Part shown: positions 25,512 to 33,859 of the stretch, piece by piece
How positions within the stretch are numbered: the first letter of the stretch is position 1
How the letters are laid out: each line of letters begins with the position of its first letter
NCBI GenBank assembly: GCA_017961325.1
Contig: JAGCXM010000024.1
Coordinates: 1-34,023 of the forward strand
Length of the DNA: 34,023 bases
Origin: a bacterium
GTDB taxonomy: Bacteria; UBP6; UBA1177
Reading direction: 5' to 3'
Translations under genes and position numbers: made by a program
Notes under the pieces: generated by a model
Told to the model about the DNA's origin: nothing
Database searches by the model: none
The model's input: only the letters and a program-made list of their open reading frames with translations

Positions 25512-27680
25512 ATGAAGGCAAATACAGGCAACATCGCTAAGACCGTTTCACGCAGGATGACCGACGCAAAAACATATCAGTTCACCTATCCTGACGGCAA
25601 AACTCTCCGCAAGACAGCAACCGGAAACGACCTCGATTCAATAGAATACAACAATTCCGAAATCGCTTCATACAGCCGCGCAAACGGCGTTTTGACAGCT
25701 GTCACAAAAGGTCAGAACCTCATCGAAACATTCAGCTACAACAACTGGAACATGCTTGACAATCACACTGTCAGCAACGCAAACGCCGATGTTTACGACA
25801 TGAGCTATAACTATTCACGCGGCTGGCACCTGATCGAAAAAGCGGACGGCATAAAGAACACATCGGATAAATACAGCTATGATTCCTATTACCGTCTGAA
25901 AGAAGTCAAATACGATTTTGCCAACAACACAGCTGCACGCACCGACTCATTCTATCAAGACGGAGTTCACAACATTGAGCAGAGCACCGAAAACGGCACG
26001 ACATTCGCATGGGGCGTAGACAAACTCAACAGACTGCGTGACAAGAAAGTCGGAAATAATACGGAAGTCGCCTACGGATATGACCAAAGAAACAATATGA
26101 TTTCCGAAGACAGAAGCGGAACAACCAACGACAGAACTTACATCTACGACGATCTGAACCGCCTCATTGAAGTCAAAGACGGCAGCCAAAATACGATCGC
26201 GGAATACACTTATGATGCATTCAACCGCCGCATAACAAAGACAGTCGGAAATACGACAGAAAGATATTCCTATGATGATTGGAATATTGTTGAAATCTCA
26301 ACAAATTCAAATAATTACACCAACATCATTGATTCCGGCACAGACAGACACATCGCGATCGAAGTCACCGCAAACAACACATCAACGCTTTACTATTTCC
26401 TGACCGATGAACGCGGTAATGTGACAGCACTCACCGATGCAAGCGGCAATGTTCTGGAGCGTTACAGATACCGTGTTTACGGCGATTTTGAGATCCTTGA
26501 TTCACAGTTCTCACCGAAAAACTGCAACAACCAGACCTGCTACGCAACAAATCTGCACAACTTCCTCTGGGGCGGTTCACTATATGAGCCAGAAACTAAT
26601 CTTTATTGGATGCGCAACCGTTATTATCACATTGATATGCACCGCTTCATCAATCAGGATCCCATCGGAATCTGGGGCGATGCCAACAACCTCGGCAACG
26701 GCTTCGCTTATGTAGCAGGAATGGTTATTGAAGCGAGTGACCCGAGTGGGTTGGAGTATACATCCGATGATACCCTTGGCAAATCGATACTTTCTACAGG
26801 TAACGAAACCTCATCTTTTTTCCAAACTTTAAATTCTAGCGGCACTGGAAATTTAGTTATTGTTGATGATGGTAAACTTCCACAAATAAAGGATGCAGAA
26901 GGGAAAAACAGATCTGCATCTGGGGCTTGTTTTATAGATAATAATATCTATATGGAAAAAAATGTGGCAGAAAAAGGACGCAATGTTGATAGACCTGGAA
27001 ATATTGGAATATTAATGGTATCGTATCATGTTTCTCCAGAAGCAATTATGGCGCATGAAATGGCGGAAAAAGCAGAATTAGAAAAGAGGCAAAAAGAACG
27101 AGCCGCAGAAAAGGCTGCTGGTAAAGGTGACGGAAAATTAACAAAAGAAGACTATGAGGCTGCGCATAAAAAGGGTATCGAAGCTGAAAAACAAGTAATG
27201 AAAGAGCAGGAAGAAAATAAAAATAGTCAAAAACAGGAAGAAGAAGAAAAAAAGAACAAAGGTGGAGAACAATATCCGAGCGATCCAGACAATTCAAACG
27301 ATTCTTTCCAACAAAAACTTATGGGAAGCATGTTAGCAAAAATATTACGAAACAATGATTTTTCCATCTATGAGCGAGGACCTGTTGTCAAAATCCAAGT
27401 AGAAACTGCGTCAGGTCATCCAAAATGGGTTTTTGTTTTCAATCCGTTCTACAGAGGTAAAGATCCATTGAAAGAAATGATTTGGAAAAAGCGAAAAGCC
27501 GATGGCTCAAAAGGTTTTGTTAGAAATCCGTTTGCACCTGGTGCTGAATATGGATATGATTCAACGACTCATGAAAAATGGCAGCAATCAGGTTTTATCC
27601 AGCCAAATGTAGACCCGTATTCAAATTTGCAACAGGGCGGTGGTTTTATTCAAACTAATGTCGATCCATACTGGCAGTAG
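25512..27680 (+). CDS. RHS core with zincin-like toxin 2 and conserved tail (orphan cassette)
   Basis: The 722 residues start three bases after the previous gene's stop, without a clear ribosome site, so translation would depend on coupling. The RHS core (25530-26753) begins at AKTVSRRMTDAKTYQF and ends DPSGL. The toxin region follows: AIMAHEMAEKAE then DYEAAHKKGIEAE, a HExxE pattern with a distal His and Glu that resembles zincin peptidase toxins. A charged coil leads to the tail (from about 27269): QYPSDPDNSND, VFVFNPFYRGKDPLK, NPFAPGAEYGYDSTT, and two units with QQSGFIQPNVDPYSN and GGGFIQTNVDPYWQ. It lacks the N-terminal RHS shell and the export region, so it looks like a displaced silent tip able to recombine with a full RHS gene. 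Confidence 0.8.
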   Translation: MKANTGNIAKTVSRRMTDAKTYQFTYPDGKTLRKTATGNDLDSIEYNNSEIASYSRANGVLTAVTKGQNLIETFSYNNWNMLDNHTVSNANADVYDMSYNYSRGWHLIEKADGIKNTSDKYSYDSYYRLKEVKYDFANNTAARTDSFYQDGVHNIEQSTENGTTFAWGVDKLNRLRDKKVGNNTEVAYGYDQRNNMISEDRSGTTNDRTYIYDDLNRLIEVKDGSQNTIAEYTYDAFNRRITKTVGNTTERYSYDDWNIVEISTNSNNYTNIIDSGTDRHIAIEVTANNTSTLYYFLTDERGNVTALTDASGNVLERYRYRVYGDFEILDSQFSPKNCNNQTCYATNLHNFLWGGSLYEPETNLYWMRNRYYHIDMHRFINQDPIGIWGDANNLGNGFAYVAGMVIEASDPSGLEYTSDDTLGKSILSTGNETSSFFQTLNSSGTGNLVIVDDGKLPQIKDAEGKNRSASGACFIDNNIYMEKNVAEKGRNVDRPGNIGILMVSYHVSPEAIMAHEMAEKAELEKRQKERAAEKAAGKGDGKLTKEDYEAAHKKGIEAEKQVMKEQEENKNSQKQEEEEKKNKGGEQYPSDPDNSNDSFQQKLMGSMLAKILRNNDFSIYERGPVVKIQVETASGHPKWVFVFNPFYRGKDPLKEMIWKKRKADGSKGFVRNPFAPGAEYGYDSTTHEKWQQSGFIQPNVDPYSNLQQGGGFIQTNVDPYWQ
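25530..26753 (+). repeat. RHS core repeat, copy 2 (1224 bases)
   Basis: It is homologous over its full length to copies 1 and 3. The 5' edge coincides with the start of the cassette, immediately after the WG-repeat gene. Confidence 0.9.
27269..27680 (+). repeat. conserved toxin-tail coding repeat, copy 2
   Basis: It codes for the tail from QYPSDPDNSND to NVDPYWQ. It is strongly similar to the tail at 23791-24199 and to that at 30742-31144 in the second half, less so in the first 45 residues. Confidence 0.8.
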
Positions 27681-27691
27681 GAGGGTCGAAT

Positions 27692-29032
27692 ATGAAAAAC
27701 CTAATATTTTCAATATTTTTATTGCTTGTTGCCGCGTGTGCATCCGTTCCGGCTACAACTGTTACAAAAACTGAACCTCCGAAAGCCCGCTACATTTTTT
27801 CGGACAAAAACGGTCTTTACGGTTTGCTGGATGAGAACGGAAACGAGATTGTTCCTGCCCAGTATTTGTATATAGACATCGTTAAAGAGGGTATGATCCC
27901 TGCTTTTACAATCGAGAAAGAATTTGTTTTTCTTGATGAAACCGGCAGAAAGATAAAAGACATCAGTTTTCATGATATCAATCCTTCTTACAGAGAGGAT
28001 TTGCTCGCTGTTGCCGATCCTGAAACCGGAAAATGGGGCTTTGTCGATAGAAATTTGAATTACGTCATAAAGCCGCAATTCGAAGATGTCTGGAGTTTTA
28101 TTGATGGAATCGCTTTAGTAATAACGCAAAACGGATTGAGGGGGATAATAGACAAAACCGGAAAATATATTGTCGTTCCTCAATTCGATGACCCGAAAGG
28201 TTACCCCTGGTACTACGATTACTATCAGGGAACTTTTGTCGTTTTAAAAGACGGTAAAACCAGGATCGTTGATGTAAAAAATGCAAAGATTCTGGAAACG
28301 GAATATGATTGGTTTTACGGAATGACAGGAAACAAAGCCGTTGTCAGAAAAGATTCTTCCGTTTATCTCAATTCATGGGAAAACAATGAAATTTTTCTCA
28401 TGAAAGACCCAGACAGATCACTTCATCTTAGTAGCGAAAATAATTTGGGAAATAACCGCTTTTCTCTTGAATACATCGAAAAACGTGAAAATAAATATTA
28501 TAAGCATTTTATCGTTTTTGATTCTTCAAACGGTGAAAAAATCTGCGAAAAAATCTTGGGGGATGAAGAGCCTGAAGACTTGGATGAAAACTGCAATTTA
28601 AAAGAGAAAAAGCATGATTACCCAAGTGTTGTAAACAATGGTAAATATGAAGCAGTCTGGCGTGATACCTGCGCTGAAGAGAGCTCGATTTTATTCAAAC
28701 AGAACGGAAAAAAGGGGTTTCTTGATGAGAACGGAAAAGAAATTACTCCAGCAGAATATGACGAAGTTGAAGCATTCTGTCAGGGTTTGGCCTGGGTTCG
28801 GAAAGGTGAGCAACGTTTTATAATAGACAGAAGCGGTAAAACTGTTTTTGAAATAAAAACGGAATGGCGTTATGTCAAGGAGGTGAATTTTATCGATAGG
28901 GAATTTTACTACTGGGGACTTATGAGCTTTTATAAAACAAACGGATGGGAGAACAGACATTCGCTCGAAAAACGTTTTTTCCCCTATATAGAGATGTTTT
29001 TCAAGAATAATCCGCAAAGTTTATTTAAATAA
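27692..29032 (+). CDS. WG-repeat lipoprotein, candidate immunity protein for toxin 2
   Basis: The product has 446 residues. The signal peptide ends in a good lipobox (LLVAAC, Cys16), so the protein is predicted to be membrane-anchored in the periplasm. WG-type repeats include GLYGLLDENGNEIVPAQY, KWGFVDRNLNYVIKPQFED, LRGIIDKTGKYIVVPQFDD and KKGFLDENGKEITPAEYDE. It begins 11 bases after the tail with GGAGGG upstream. It is of the same type as the candidate immunity protein of cassette 1, and both are paired with zincin-like toxins. Function is inferred from position. Confidence 0.72.
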   Translation: MKNLIFSIFLLLVAACASVPATTVTKTEPPKARYIFSDKNGLYGLLDENGNEIVPAQYLYIDIVKEGMIPAFTIEKEFVFLDETGRKIKDISFHDINPSYREDLLAVADPETGKWGFVDRNLNYVIKPQFEDVWSFIDGIALVITQNGLRGIIDKTGKYIVVPQFDDPKGYPWYYDYYQGTFVVLKDGKTRIVDVKNAKILETEYDWFYGMTGNKAVVRKDSSVYLNSWENNEIFLMKDPDRSLHLSSENNLGNNRFSLEYIEKRENKYYKHFIVFDSSNGEKICEKILGDEEPEDLDENCNLKEKKHDYPSVVNNGKYEAVWRDTCAEESSILFKQNGKKGFLDENGKEITPAEYDEVEAFCQGLAWVRKGEQRFIIDRSGKTVFEIKTEWRYVKEVNFIDREFYYWGLMSFYKTNGWENRHSLEKRFFPYIEMFFKNNPQSLFK

Positions 29033-29071
29033 CTAATGAAAAAGGCAATGTAAACAGTACATGGATTACTA

Positions 29072-31144
29072 ATGATAAAAGTTGAAGCCGATGGCAACGT
29101 CACAAAGACCGTTTCACGCAGGATGACCGATGCAAAAACCTATCAGTTCACCTATCCTGACGGCAAGACAGTCCGCAAGACAGCTACCGGAAATGACCTT
29201 GATTCCATCGAATATAACAATTCCGAAGTTGCTTCATACAGCCGCGCAAACGGAGTCCTCACCGCAATCACAAAAGGTCAGAACCTGATCGAAACATTCA
29301 GCTACAACAACTGGAACCTGCTTGACAATCACACTGTCAGCAATGCAAACGCCGATGTTTATGACATGAGCTACAACTATTCACGCGGCTGGCACTTGGT
29401 CGAAAAAGCTGACGGCATAAAGCAGACTTCGGATAAGTACACCTACGATTCATACTACCGCCTGAAAGAAGTCAAATACGACTTCGCGAACAACACGGCA
29501 GCGCGCACCGACTCATTCTTTCAAGACGGCGTTCACAACATCGAACAGAGCACCGAGAACGGCACGACATTCGCATGGGGCGTTGACAAACTCAACAGAC
29601 TGCGTGAAAAGAAAGTCGGTTCAAACACCGATGCCGCATACGAATACGACGAGCGAAACAATATGATTTCCGAGGACAGAAGCGGAACAACCAACGACAA
29701 AACCTATATCTACGACGATTTGAACCGCCTCATTGAAGTCAAGGACGGCAGTAATCAAACAATTGCAGCTTACACTTATGACGCATTCAACCGCCGCATA
29801 ACGAAAACCGTCGGAAACACGACAGAAAGATACACTTACGACGATTGGAATATCGTTGAAATCTCAACAAATTCAAACCTTTATACAAACATCATCGATT
29901 CCGGCACAGACAGGCACATTGCAATTGAAGTCACCGCAAACAACACATCAACACTTTACTATTTCCTCACCGACGAGCGCGGAAATGTGACGGCCCTCAC
30001 CGATGCGAACGGCAACATCCTTGAACGCTACAGATACCGTGTTTACGGCGATTTTGAGATCCTTGATTCACAGTTCATCCAGAAAAACTGCAGCAACCAG
30101 ACCTGCTACGCAACGAACCAGCACAACTTCCTCTGGGGCGGCTCACTCTACGAGCCAGAAACCAATCTCTACTGGATGCGCAACCGTTATTACCACATCG
30201 ACATGCACCGCTTCATCAATCAAGACCCAATCGGCATTTGGGGAGATGCCAACAACCTCGGCAACGGCTTCGCTTATGTTGCAGGCATGGTCATTGAAGC
30301 AAGTGACCCGACGGGATTGGACGTACTTCTTTCTTCACCAAAAAAAATGCTCATGGATAAAACATATCAATACAGTATAGAACGAGGAGACACAAAAGAA
30401 GTTGCAACTATAAAATCTGAAATTACTGGTAATTTGGCATCTATGCGTACAGATGCTCCTGATAATATCTTAGATTTTGCAACAACAGCATCGGAGATGT
30501 TTGATCTAATTCAAGGATTGAAAACTGAAGATTCATATACTACAAAATGGGAAATATGGGAAAAAGATAAAGATATATATTTTTGGGAAACAAATAATAA
30601 TGAAGTACTATGGTCAACTAAATATACCAACACTCAAACAGGCGAAACAAAATATGAGTTTGCTGATGGAACAATAATATCTGTTTCAAAACAAGGCGAG
30701 ATCTCCTGTTCTGGACCTTCTTGTGGAGATTTAGGATTTCTTCATCCTTCAGAACCCGATTCAACAGATAGTGTTCAAACATATTTTGCGAATCAGTTCA
30801 TCAAAAAAATATTGGGAATGCACGAAAAGAAGAATTTTCTTGAAATGATGAGTGAAGAAGGACCTGTTATCAAATATGATGACAACGGAAGAAAAGTCTT
30901 TATCTTTAACCCTTATTACAAAGGTAAAGACCCTATGAAAGAAATTTTCTGGGGCACTAAAAATGCCGACGGAACAAATGGTTTTGTCAGAAATTATTTT
31001 GCACCGGGAGCTGAATACGGGCAGGATTCAACAACTTACGAAAAGTGGCAGCAGTCAGGATTTCCACAAACAAACGTTGATCCCTACGTGCAAATTCAGC
31101 AATCCGGATTCATACAAACGAATGTTGATCCGTATTTTGATTAG
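29072..31144 (+). CDS. RHS core with unrecognised toxin 3 and conserved tail (orphan cassette)
   Basis: The 690 residues begin with a short new leader (MIKVEADGN), then the RHS core from VTKTVSRRMTDAKTYQF (29096) to DPTGL (30319). No ribosome site is evident. The variable domain of about 140 residues (30320-30741) contains KWEIWEKDKDIYFWE, LWSTKYTNTQTGETKYEF and SCSGPSCGDLG. I recognise no family and see no HExxH or other catalytic motif. The tail follows: HPSEPDSTDS, YFANQFIKKILGMHEKKN, VFIFNPYYKGKDPMK, and two units QQSGFPQTNVDPYVQ and QQSGFIQTNVDPYFD. Here toxin and tail are fused without a stop. The likely immunity gene starts nine bases downstream. Confidence 0.78.
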   Translation: MIKVEADGNVTKTVSRRMTDAKTYQFTYPDGKTVRKTATGNDLDSIEYNNSEVASYSRANGVLTAITKGQNLIETFSYNNWNLLDNHTVSNANADVYDMSYNYSRGWHLVEKADGIKQTSDKYTYDSYYRLKEVKYDFANNTAARTDSFFQDGVHNIEQSTENGTTFAWGVDKLNRLREKKVGSNTDAAYEYDERNNMISEDRSGTTNDKTYIYDDLNRLIEVKDGSNQTIAAYTYDAFNRRITKTVGNTTERYTYDDWNIVEISTNSNLYTNIIDSGTDRHIAIEVTANNTSTLYYFLTDERGNVTALTDANGNILERYRYRVYGDFEILDSQFIQKNCSNQTCYATNQHNFLWGGSLYEPETNLYWMRNRYYHIDMHRFINQDPIGIWGDANNLGNGFAYVAGMVIEASDPTGLDVLLSSPKKMLMDKTYQYSIERGDTKEVATIKSEITGNLASMRTDAPDNILDFATTASEMFDLIQGLKTEDSYTTKWEIWEKDKDIYFWETNNNEVLWSTKYTNTQTGETKYEFADGTIISVSKQGEISCSGPSCGDLGFLHPSEPDSTDSVQTYFANQFIKKILGMHEKKNFLEMMSEEGPVIKYDDNGRKVFIFNPYYKGKDPMKEIFWGTKNADGTNGFVRNYFAPGAEYGQDSTTYEKWQQSGFPQTNVDPYVQIQQSGFIQTNVDPYFD
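29096..30319 (+). repeat. RHS core repeat, copy 3 (1224 bases)
   Basis: It has the same length as copy 2 and the same 5' edge. By eye it shares with copy 1 some segments not found in copy 2, for instance KDGSNQTIA and ASPTGL-side codons, so the copies look like mosaics. Confidence 0.85.
30742..31144 (+). repeat. conserved toxin-tail coding repeat, copy 3
   Basis: It runs from HPSEPDSTDS to NVDPYFD. It shares YFANQFIKKIL and MHEKKNF with copy 1, which copy 2 lacks. Confidence 0.8.
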
Positions 31145-31153
31145 GGGGCAGAC

Positions 31154-32803
31154 ATGATAAAAATTATTAAAAATGCTACATCCAATATTCTTATTGTTTT
31201 TGTTGCTGAATTTTTGGCATTAATCCTTTTGGCCGGTTTGGTATATGTAAATATTCTTTCTCCGAGTGAATTCCGAAAATATAATGTATTTTACATGTCA
31301 GGGATTTATTTTTTTACCGGTCTCTTTTTGATTAGAAAGAAATTACCTTTTAATGACATAAAAAGATACCTTGTCTTTTTATGTTCCTTTGTGGCAGGTC
31401 ATCTTACGAATATTTTGATTTTTAAAGAGAAATTCAACTTAAAAACTGTGTCGCTGCTTGTTTTCTTTGCTTTTTGCGGACTTGTCGGAATTTTTATCAG
31501 AGAAAAATCATTTCCTGCAAAAAAATATGCGGTAACGGTTCTTATTCTGATTTCCTCGCTTTTGGTTTTAACTCCGCTACTTCCTTTGTTGCAAAATGTG
31601 CGGCATGAAAAAACTCTTATTGAATACATAAAAAATGACGAAACAGAAAAGGTAAAAGCCGCAATAGAAAAAGGGGCTGATGTAAACCAGACTGACGAAA
31701 CAGGGGCTACCCCGGCAATGTGGGCAGCGTACAGCGGTAATATTGAACTTCTTGATTTGTTGGTGAAAAACGGTGCCGATGCAAATCACAGTGGAATTTT
31801 GAATGTAAATTCAGAAAGATTTGGTACAGTATACACCAATGCAATTAATGCAGCTGCCGGAGAAGGACAGCTCAATGCTCTCAAATATCTGATTGAAAAA
31901 GCCGATGTCTCCGCGAACACGATCGGAAGAGGAATAAGAGATTTTTTCTTGTCAGAAGAGGATATTTCAAATCCTGACGGTTTATGCAGATTCATGCAGA
32001 ATTCTGACGATCCGATTTCAAAAAATATTCGAAGAAATAATTCTCTTTCATCGTTAGGTTGCGACAATGGTAAGCTTACAGATAAAAATCGCCCGTTTTT
32101 CCGCAGTGCGATTGCTGTTCTTTTTTCTGAAATGATAAAGTCAGTAGTTATAGAAAAAACGAATAATCTCACAAAAGTTTCTGTTAGCAACATAATAGAT
32201 GTTGCCAACAACAGGTTTTTTGTAGATAAAATTTATGGTAATTACATAAAGACATTAAAGAATTATAAGTTTTTTGACGGGAACAAAAAAGGAGTTACAC
32301 CTTTAATGGAAGCTGTCTTAACCGGCAAAAAAGAGGTCGTGGTTTATCTTCTAGAAAAAAATGCGGATCCGAATTTTCAGAGCGAATACGGTATGACGGC
32401 TCTTCATAAAGCGTTATTCAACATGCGCTATGATATCGCGAAAATCCTTCTTGAAAACGGAGCAAAAGCCGATTTGTATGCTGAAGGAACAAACGGTTTC
32501 AGAGTTTATCCAAGTTTGGAAATCGTTCCCAAAGATTGCAAACCATCAAAAACAGAACAGACGGATTTTAATAGGCAAATTATAGAAATTGTTACTCTGA
32601 TGTTCAAGGCTGGAGCAAAAGCTGAGCAGTTTTCTCCGACGGTAATTGAATTGTGCCGATGCAAAAACCAGGAATTAGTTGCATTTTTGATTTCATACGG
32701 TGTCGATTCTGATTTCAAATTTGATGACGGACGGACTTTGAAAGAAATATGCGCGGAGCATGGTATCGAGATCAAAGATGAGTGGCTTAAGAAGAAAGAA
32801 TAA
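31154..32803 (+). CDS. membrane protein with ankyrin repeats, candidate immunity protein for toxin 3
   Basis: The product has 549 residues. About five transmembrane helices occupy residues 7-145 (for example FLALILLAGLVYVNIL and LILISSLLVLTPLLPLL). Ankyrin repeats follow: two near 155-220 (VKAAIEKGADVNQTDETG, LLDLLVKNGADANHSG) and further copies near 380-440 (GVTPLMEAVLTGKKEVVVYL, GMTALHKALFNMRYDIAKIL). GGGGG lies five bases before the ATG. It starts nine bases after the tail of cassette 3. Ankyrin proteins are known as immunity partners in polymorphic toxin systems. A fused inner-membrane domain suggests protection at the membrane, but this is inference. The frame continues after the stop with a 15-codon ankyrin-like remnant. 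Confidence 0.72.
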   Translation: MIKIIKNATSNILIVFVAEFLALILLAGLVYVNILSPSEFRKYNVFYMSGIYFFTGLFLIRKKLPFNDIKRYLVFLCSFVAGHLTNILIFKEKFNLKTVSLLVFFAFCGLVGIFIREKSFPAKKYAVTVLILISSLLVLTPLLPLLQNVRHEKTLIEYIKNDETEKVKAAIEKGADVNQTDETGATPAMWAAYSGNIELLDLLVKNGADANHSGILNVNSERFGTVYTNAINAAAGEGQLNALKYLIEKADVSANTIGRGIRDFFLSEEDISNPDGLCRFMQNSDDPISKNIRRNNSLSSLGCDNGKLTDKNRPFFRSAIAVLFSEMIKSVVIEKTNNLTKVSVSNIIDVANNRFFVDKIYGNYIKTLKNYKFFDGNKKGVTPLMEAVLTGKKEVVVYLLEKNADPNFQSEYGMTALHKALFNMRYDIAKILLENGAKADLYAEGTNGFRVYPSLEIVPKDCKPSKTEQTDFNRQIIEIVTLMFKAGAKAEQFSPTVIELCRCKNQELVAFLISYGVDSDFKFDDGRTLKEICAEHGIEIKDEWLKKKE

Positions 32804-32851
32804 TGTCAGGAATTGATTGAAATGCTAGTTGAAAATGGAGCTGTTGAATGA
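32804..32851 (+). pseudogene. remnant of an ankyrin-repeat gene 3' end
   Basis: Directly after the TAA of the ankyrin gene, in the same frame, 15 codons read CQELIEMLVENGAVE and end in TGA. This is typical ankyrin C-terminal sequence. It may be the end of a lost second ankyrin gene or the former end of the present one. Its TGA overlaps the ATG of the next tail fragment (ATGA). Confidence 0.5.
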
Positions 32852-33105
32852 AAATCTGCCGTAATTCATATTATGTGAACAAAGATCCTTTGAAAGCAAT
32901 CTTTTTTGATGGTAACGATGGCACGGGTAAACCCATGATTTATAGGAATCCTTTTGTTCCAACAAATGCTGAATACGGTTACGATTCAACAACTTACGAA
33001 AAGTGGCAAAAATCAGGTTTTCCACAAACAAATGTTGATCCATATTCAAATCTTCAACAGGGTGGTAGTTTTATCCAAACAAATGTAGACCCATATTTTG
33101 AATAA
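32848..33105 (+). CDS. orphan tail fragment 4 (no RHS core, no toxin)
   Basis: The 85 residues start MKICRNSYYVNKDPLK and continue as tail: NPFVPTNAEYGYDSTTYEKW, then two units KSGFPQTNVDPYSN and GSFIQTNVDPYFE. It corresponds only to the tail part after the YRGKDP position; the upstream tail, toxin and RHS core are absent. Start and preceding stop overlap as ATGA. No ribosome site is seen. It may be a deletion remnant or a recombination landing module. The next gene starts 14 bases downstream, as in complete cassettes. Confidence 0.6.
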   Translation: MKICRNSYYVNKDPLKAIFFDGNDGTGKPMIYRNPFVPTNAEYGYDSTTYEKWQKSGFPQTNVDPYSNLQQGGSFIQTNVDPYFE

Positions 33106-33119
33106 TAAGGGAGAAGAGA

Positions 33120-33737
33120 ATGAACGTTTTGAACAGAAGCGGAGCTATTGTTGTCTTTGAAATATGCTTTATGATTTCTTGTTTATTAAGGTCTTATGCA
33201 GGACTCTCCCTAATAACACATGATTTCCCATCGTTGCCGACATTGTTTCTGCTTTGTGAATATTTCAGATTTTACAAAAAGAATGACTGGTATGTTTATA
33301 AGTTTTACCCAGTTGATTTTTTTGACAGAAATGCACATGTTGTAATTGTTGTGTTGGACGCGGTTATCCTTGCAGGATTAAGGTCGTTCCTATGGATTGC
33401 AATATATTGCATGGCAGCAATCTTGAACGAATTGTTAATGAGAAAATATTACAAATATCGGATAAAAAAGGATCAATTGGTAAAAGAATTATTGGGACAA
33501 CAGGATTACGATGGAGAAAAAATTGTTCTTAAAACAATAAATAAAAATTTTTTCGTTAGGAACACTCCCTTTTTTCTGGTTTTGGTTTTTCTATGGTTTG
33601 CATTAGTGATGACTCATCAAGCGAAATTCTATTTTTTATCGATGATAGCGATTATTGTTTTCGCAATATATGAAGAATTTGTGCACAGAAAAAGAATAAA
33701 AAAAGAAATCGAAAAAATCTTGGAAAACATTGAATGA
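33120..33737 (+). CDS. small multi-pass membrane protein, candidate orphan immunity protein
   Basis: The product has 205 residues with about five hydrophobic helices (for example AIVVFEICFMISCLL, VVIVVLDAVILAGL, FFLVLVFLWFALVMT, FLSMIAIIVFAIYEEF) and a Lys/Glu-rich C-terminus. I do not recognise a family. It occupies the immunity position behind tail fragment 4 (GGGAG before the ATG), but its toxin is missing. Keeping an orphan immunity gene is common in polymorphic toxin loci because it still protects from kin carrying the toxin; this role is inferred. Confidence 0.65.
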   Translation: MNVLNRSGAIVVFEICFMISCLLRSYAGLSLITHDFPSLPTLFLLCEYFRFYKKNDWYVYKFYPVDFFDRNAHVVIVVLDAVILAGLRSFLWIAIYCMAAILNELLMRKYYKYRIKKDQLVKELLGQQDYDGEKIVLKTINKNFFVRNTPFFLVLVFLWFALVMTHQAKFYFLSMIAIIVFAIYEEFVHRKRIKKEIEKILENIE

Positions 33738-33859
33738 ATAGAGGCAAAGACCCTTTAAAAGAACTTTTTTGGAAAAAGCAAAAAGCCGATGGGAGGTTAA
33801 GTCAAGTTCTTTCTGTAAAATCCGAGCCTCCATTTCAGCAACGCTCTCCTAATTCGTAA
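33734..33859 (+). pseudogene. tail fragment 5, cut by the IS end
   Basis: The ATG overlaps the stop of the membrane protein (ATGA). The first 20 codons read MNRGKDPLKELFWKKQKADG, matching the tail from the RGKDP position on. From about 33793 the sequence is the end of an insertion element and the frame closes at 33859. As with fragment 4, the copy begins directly at the stop of the preceding gene. Confidence 0.6.
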
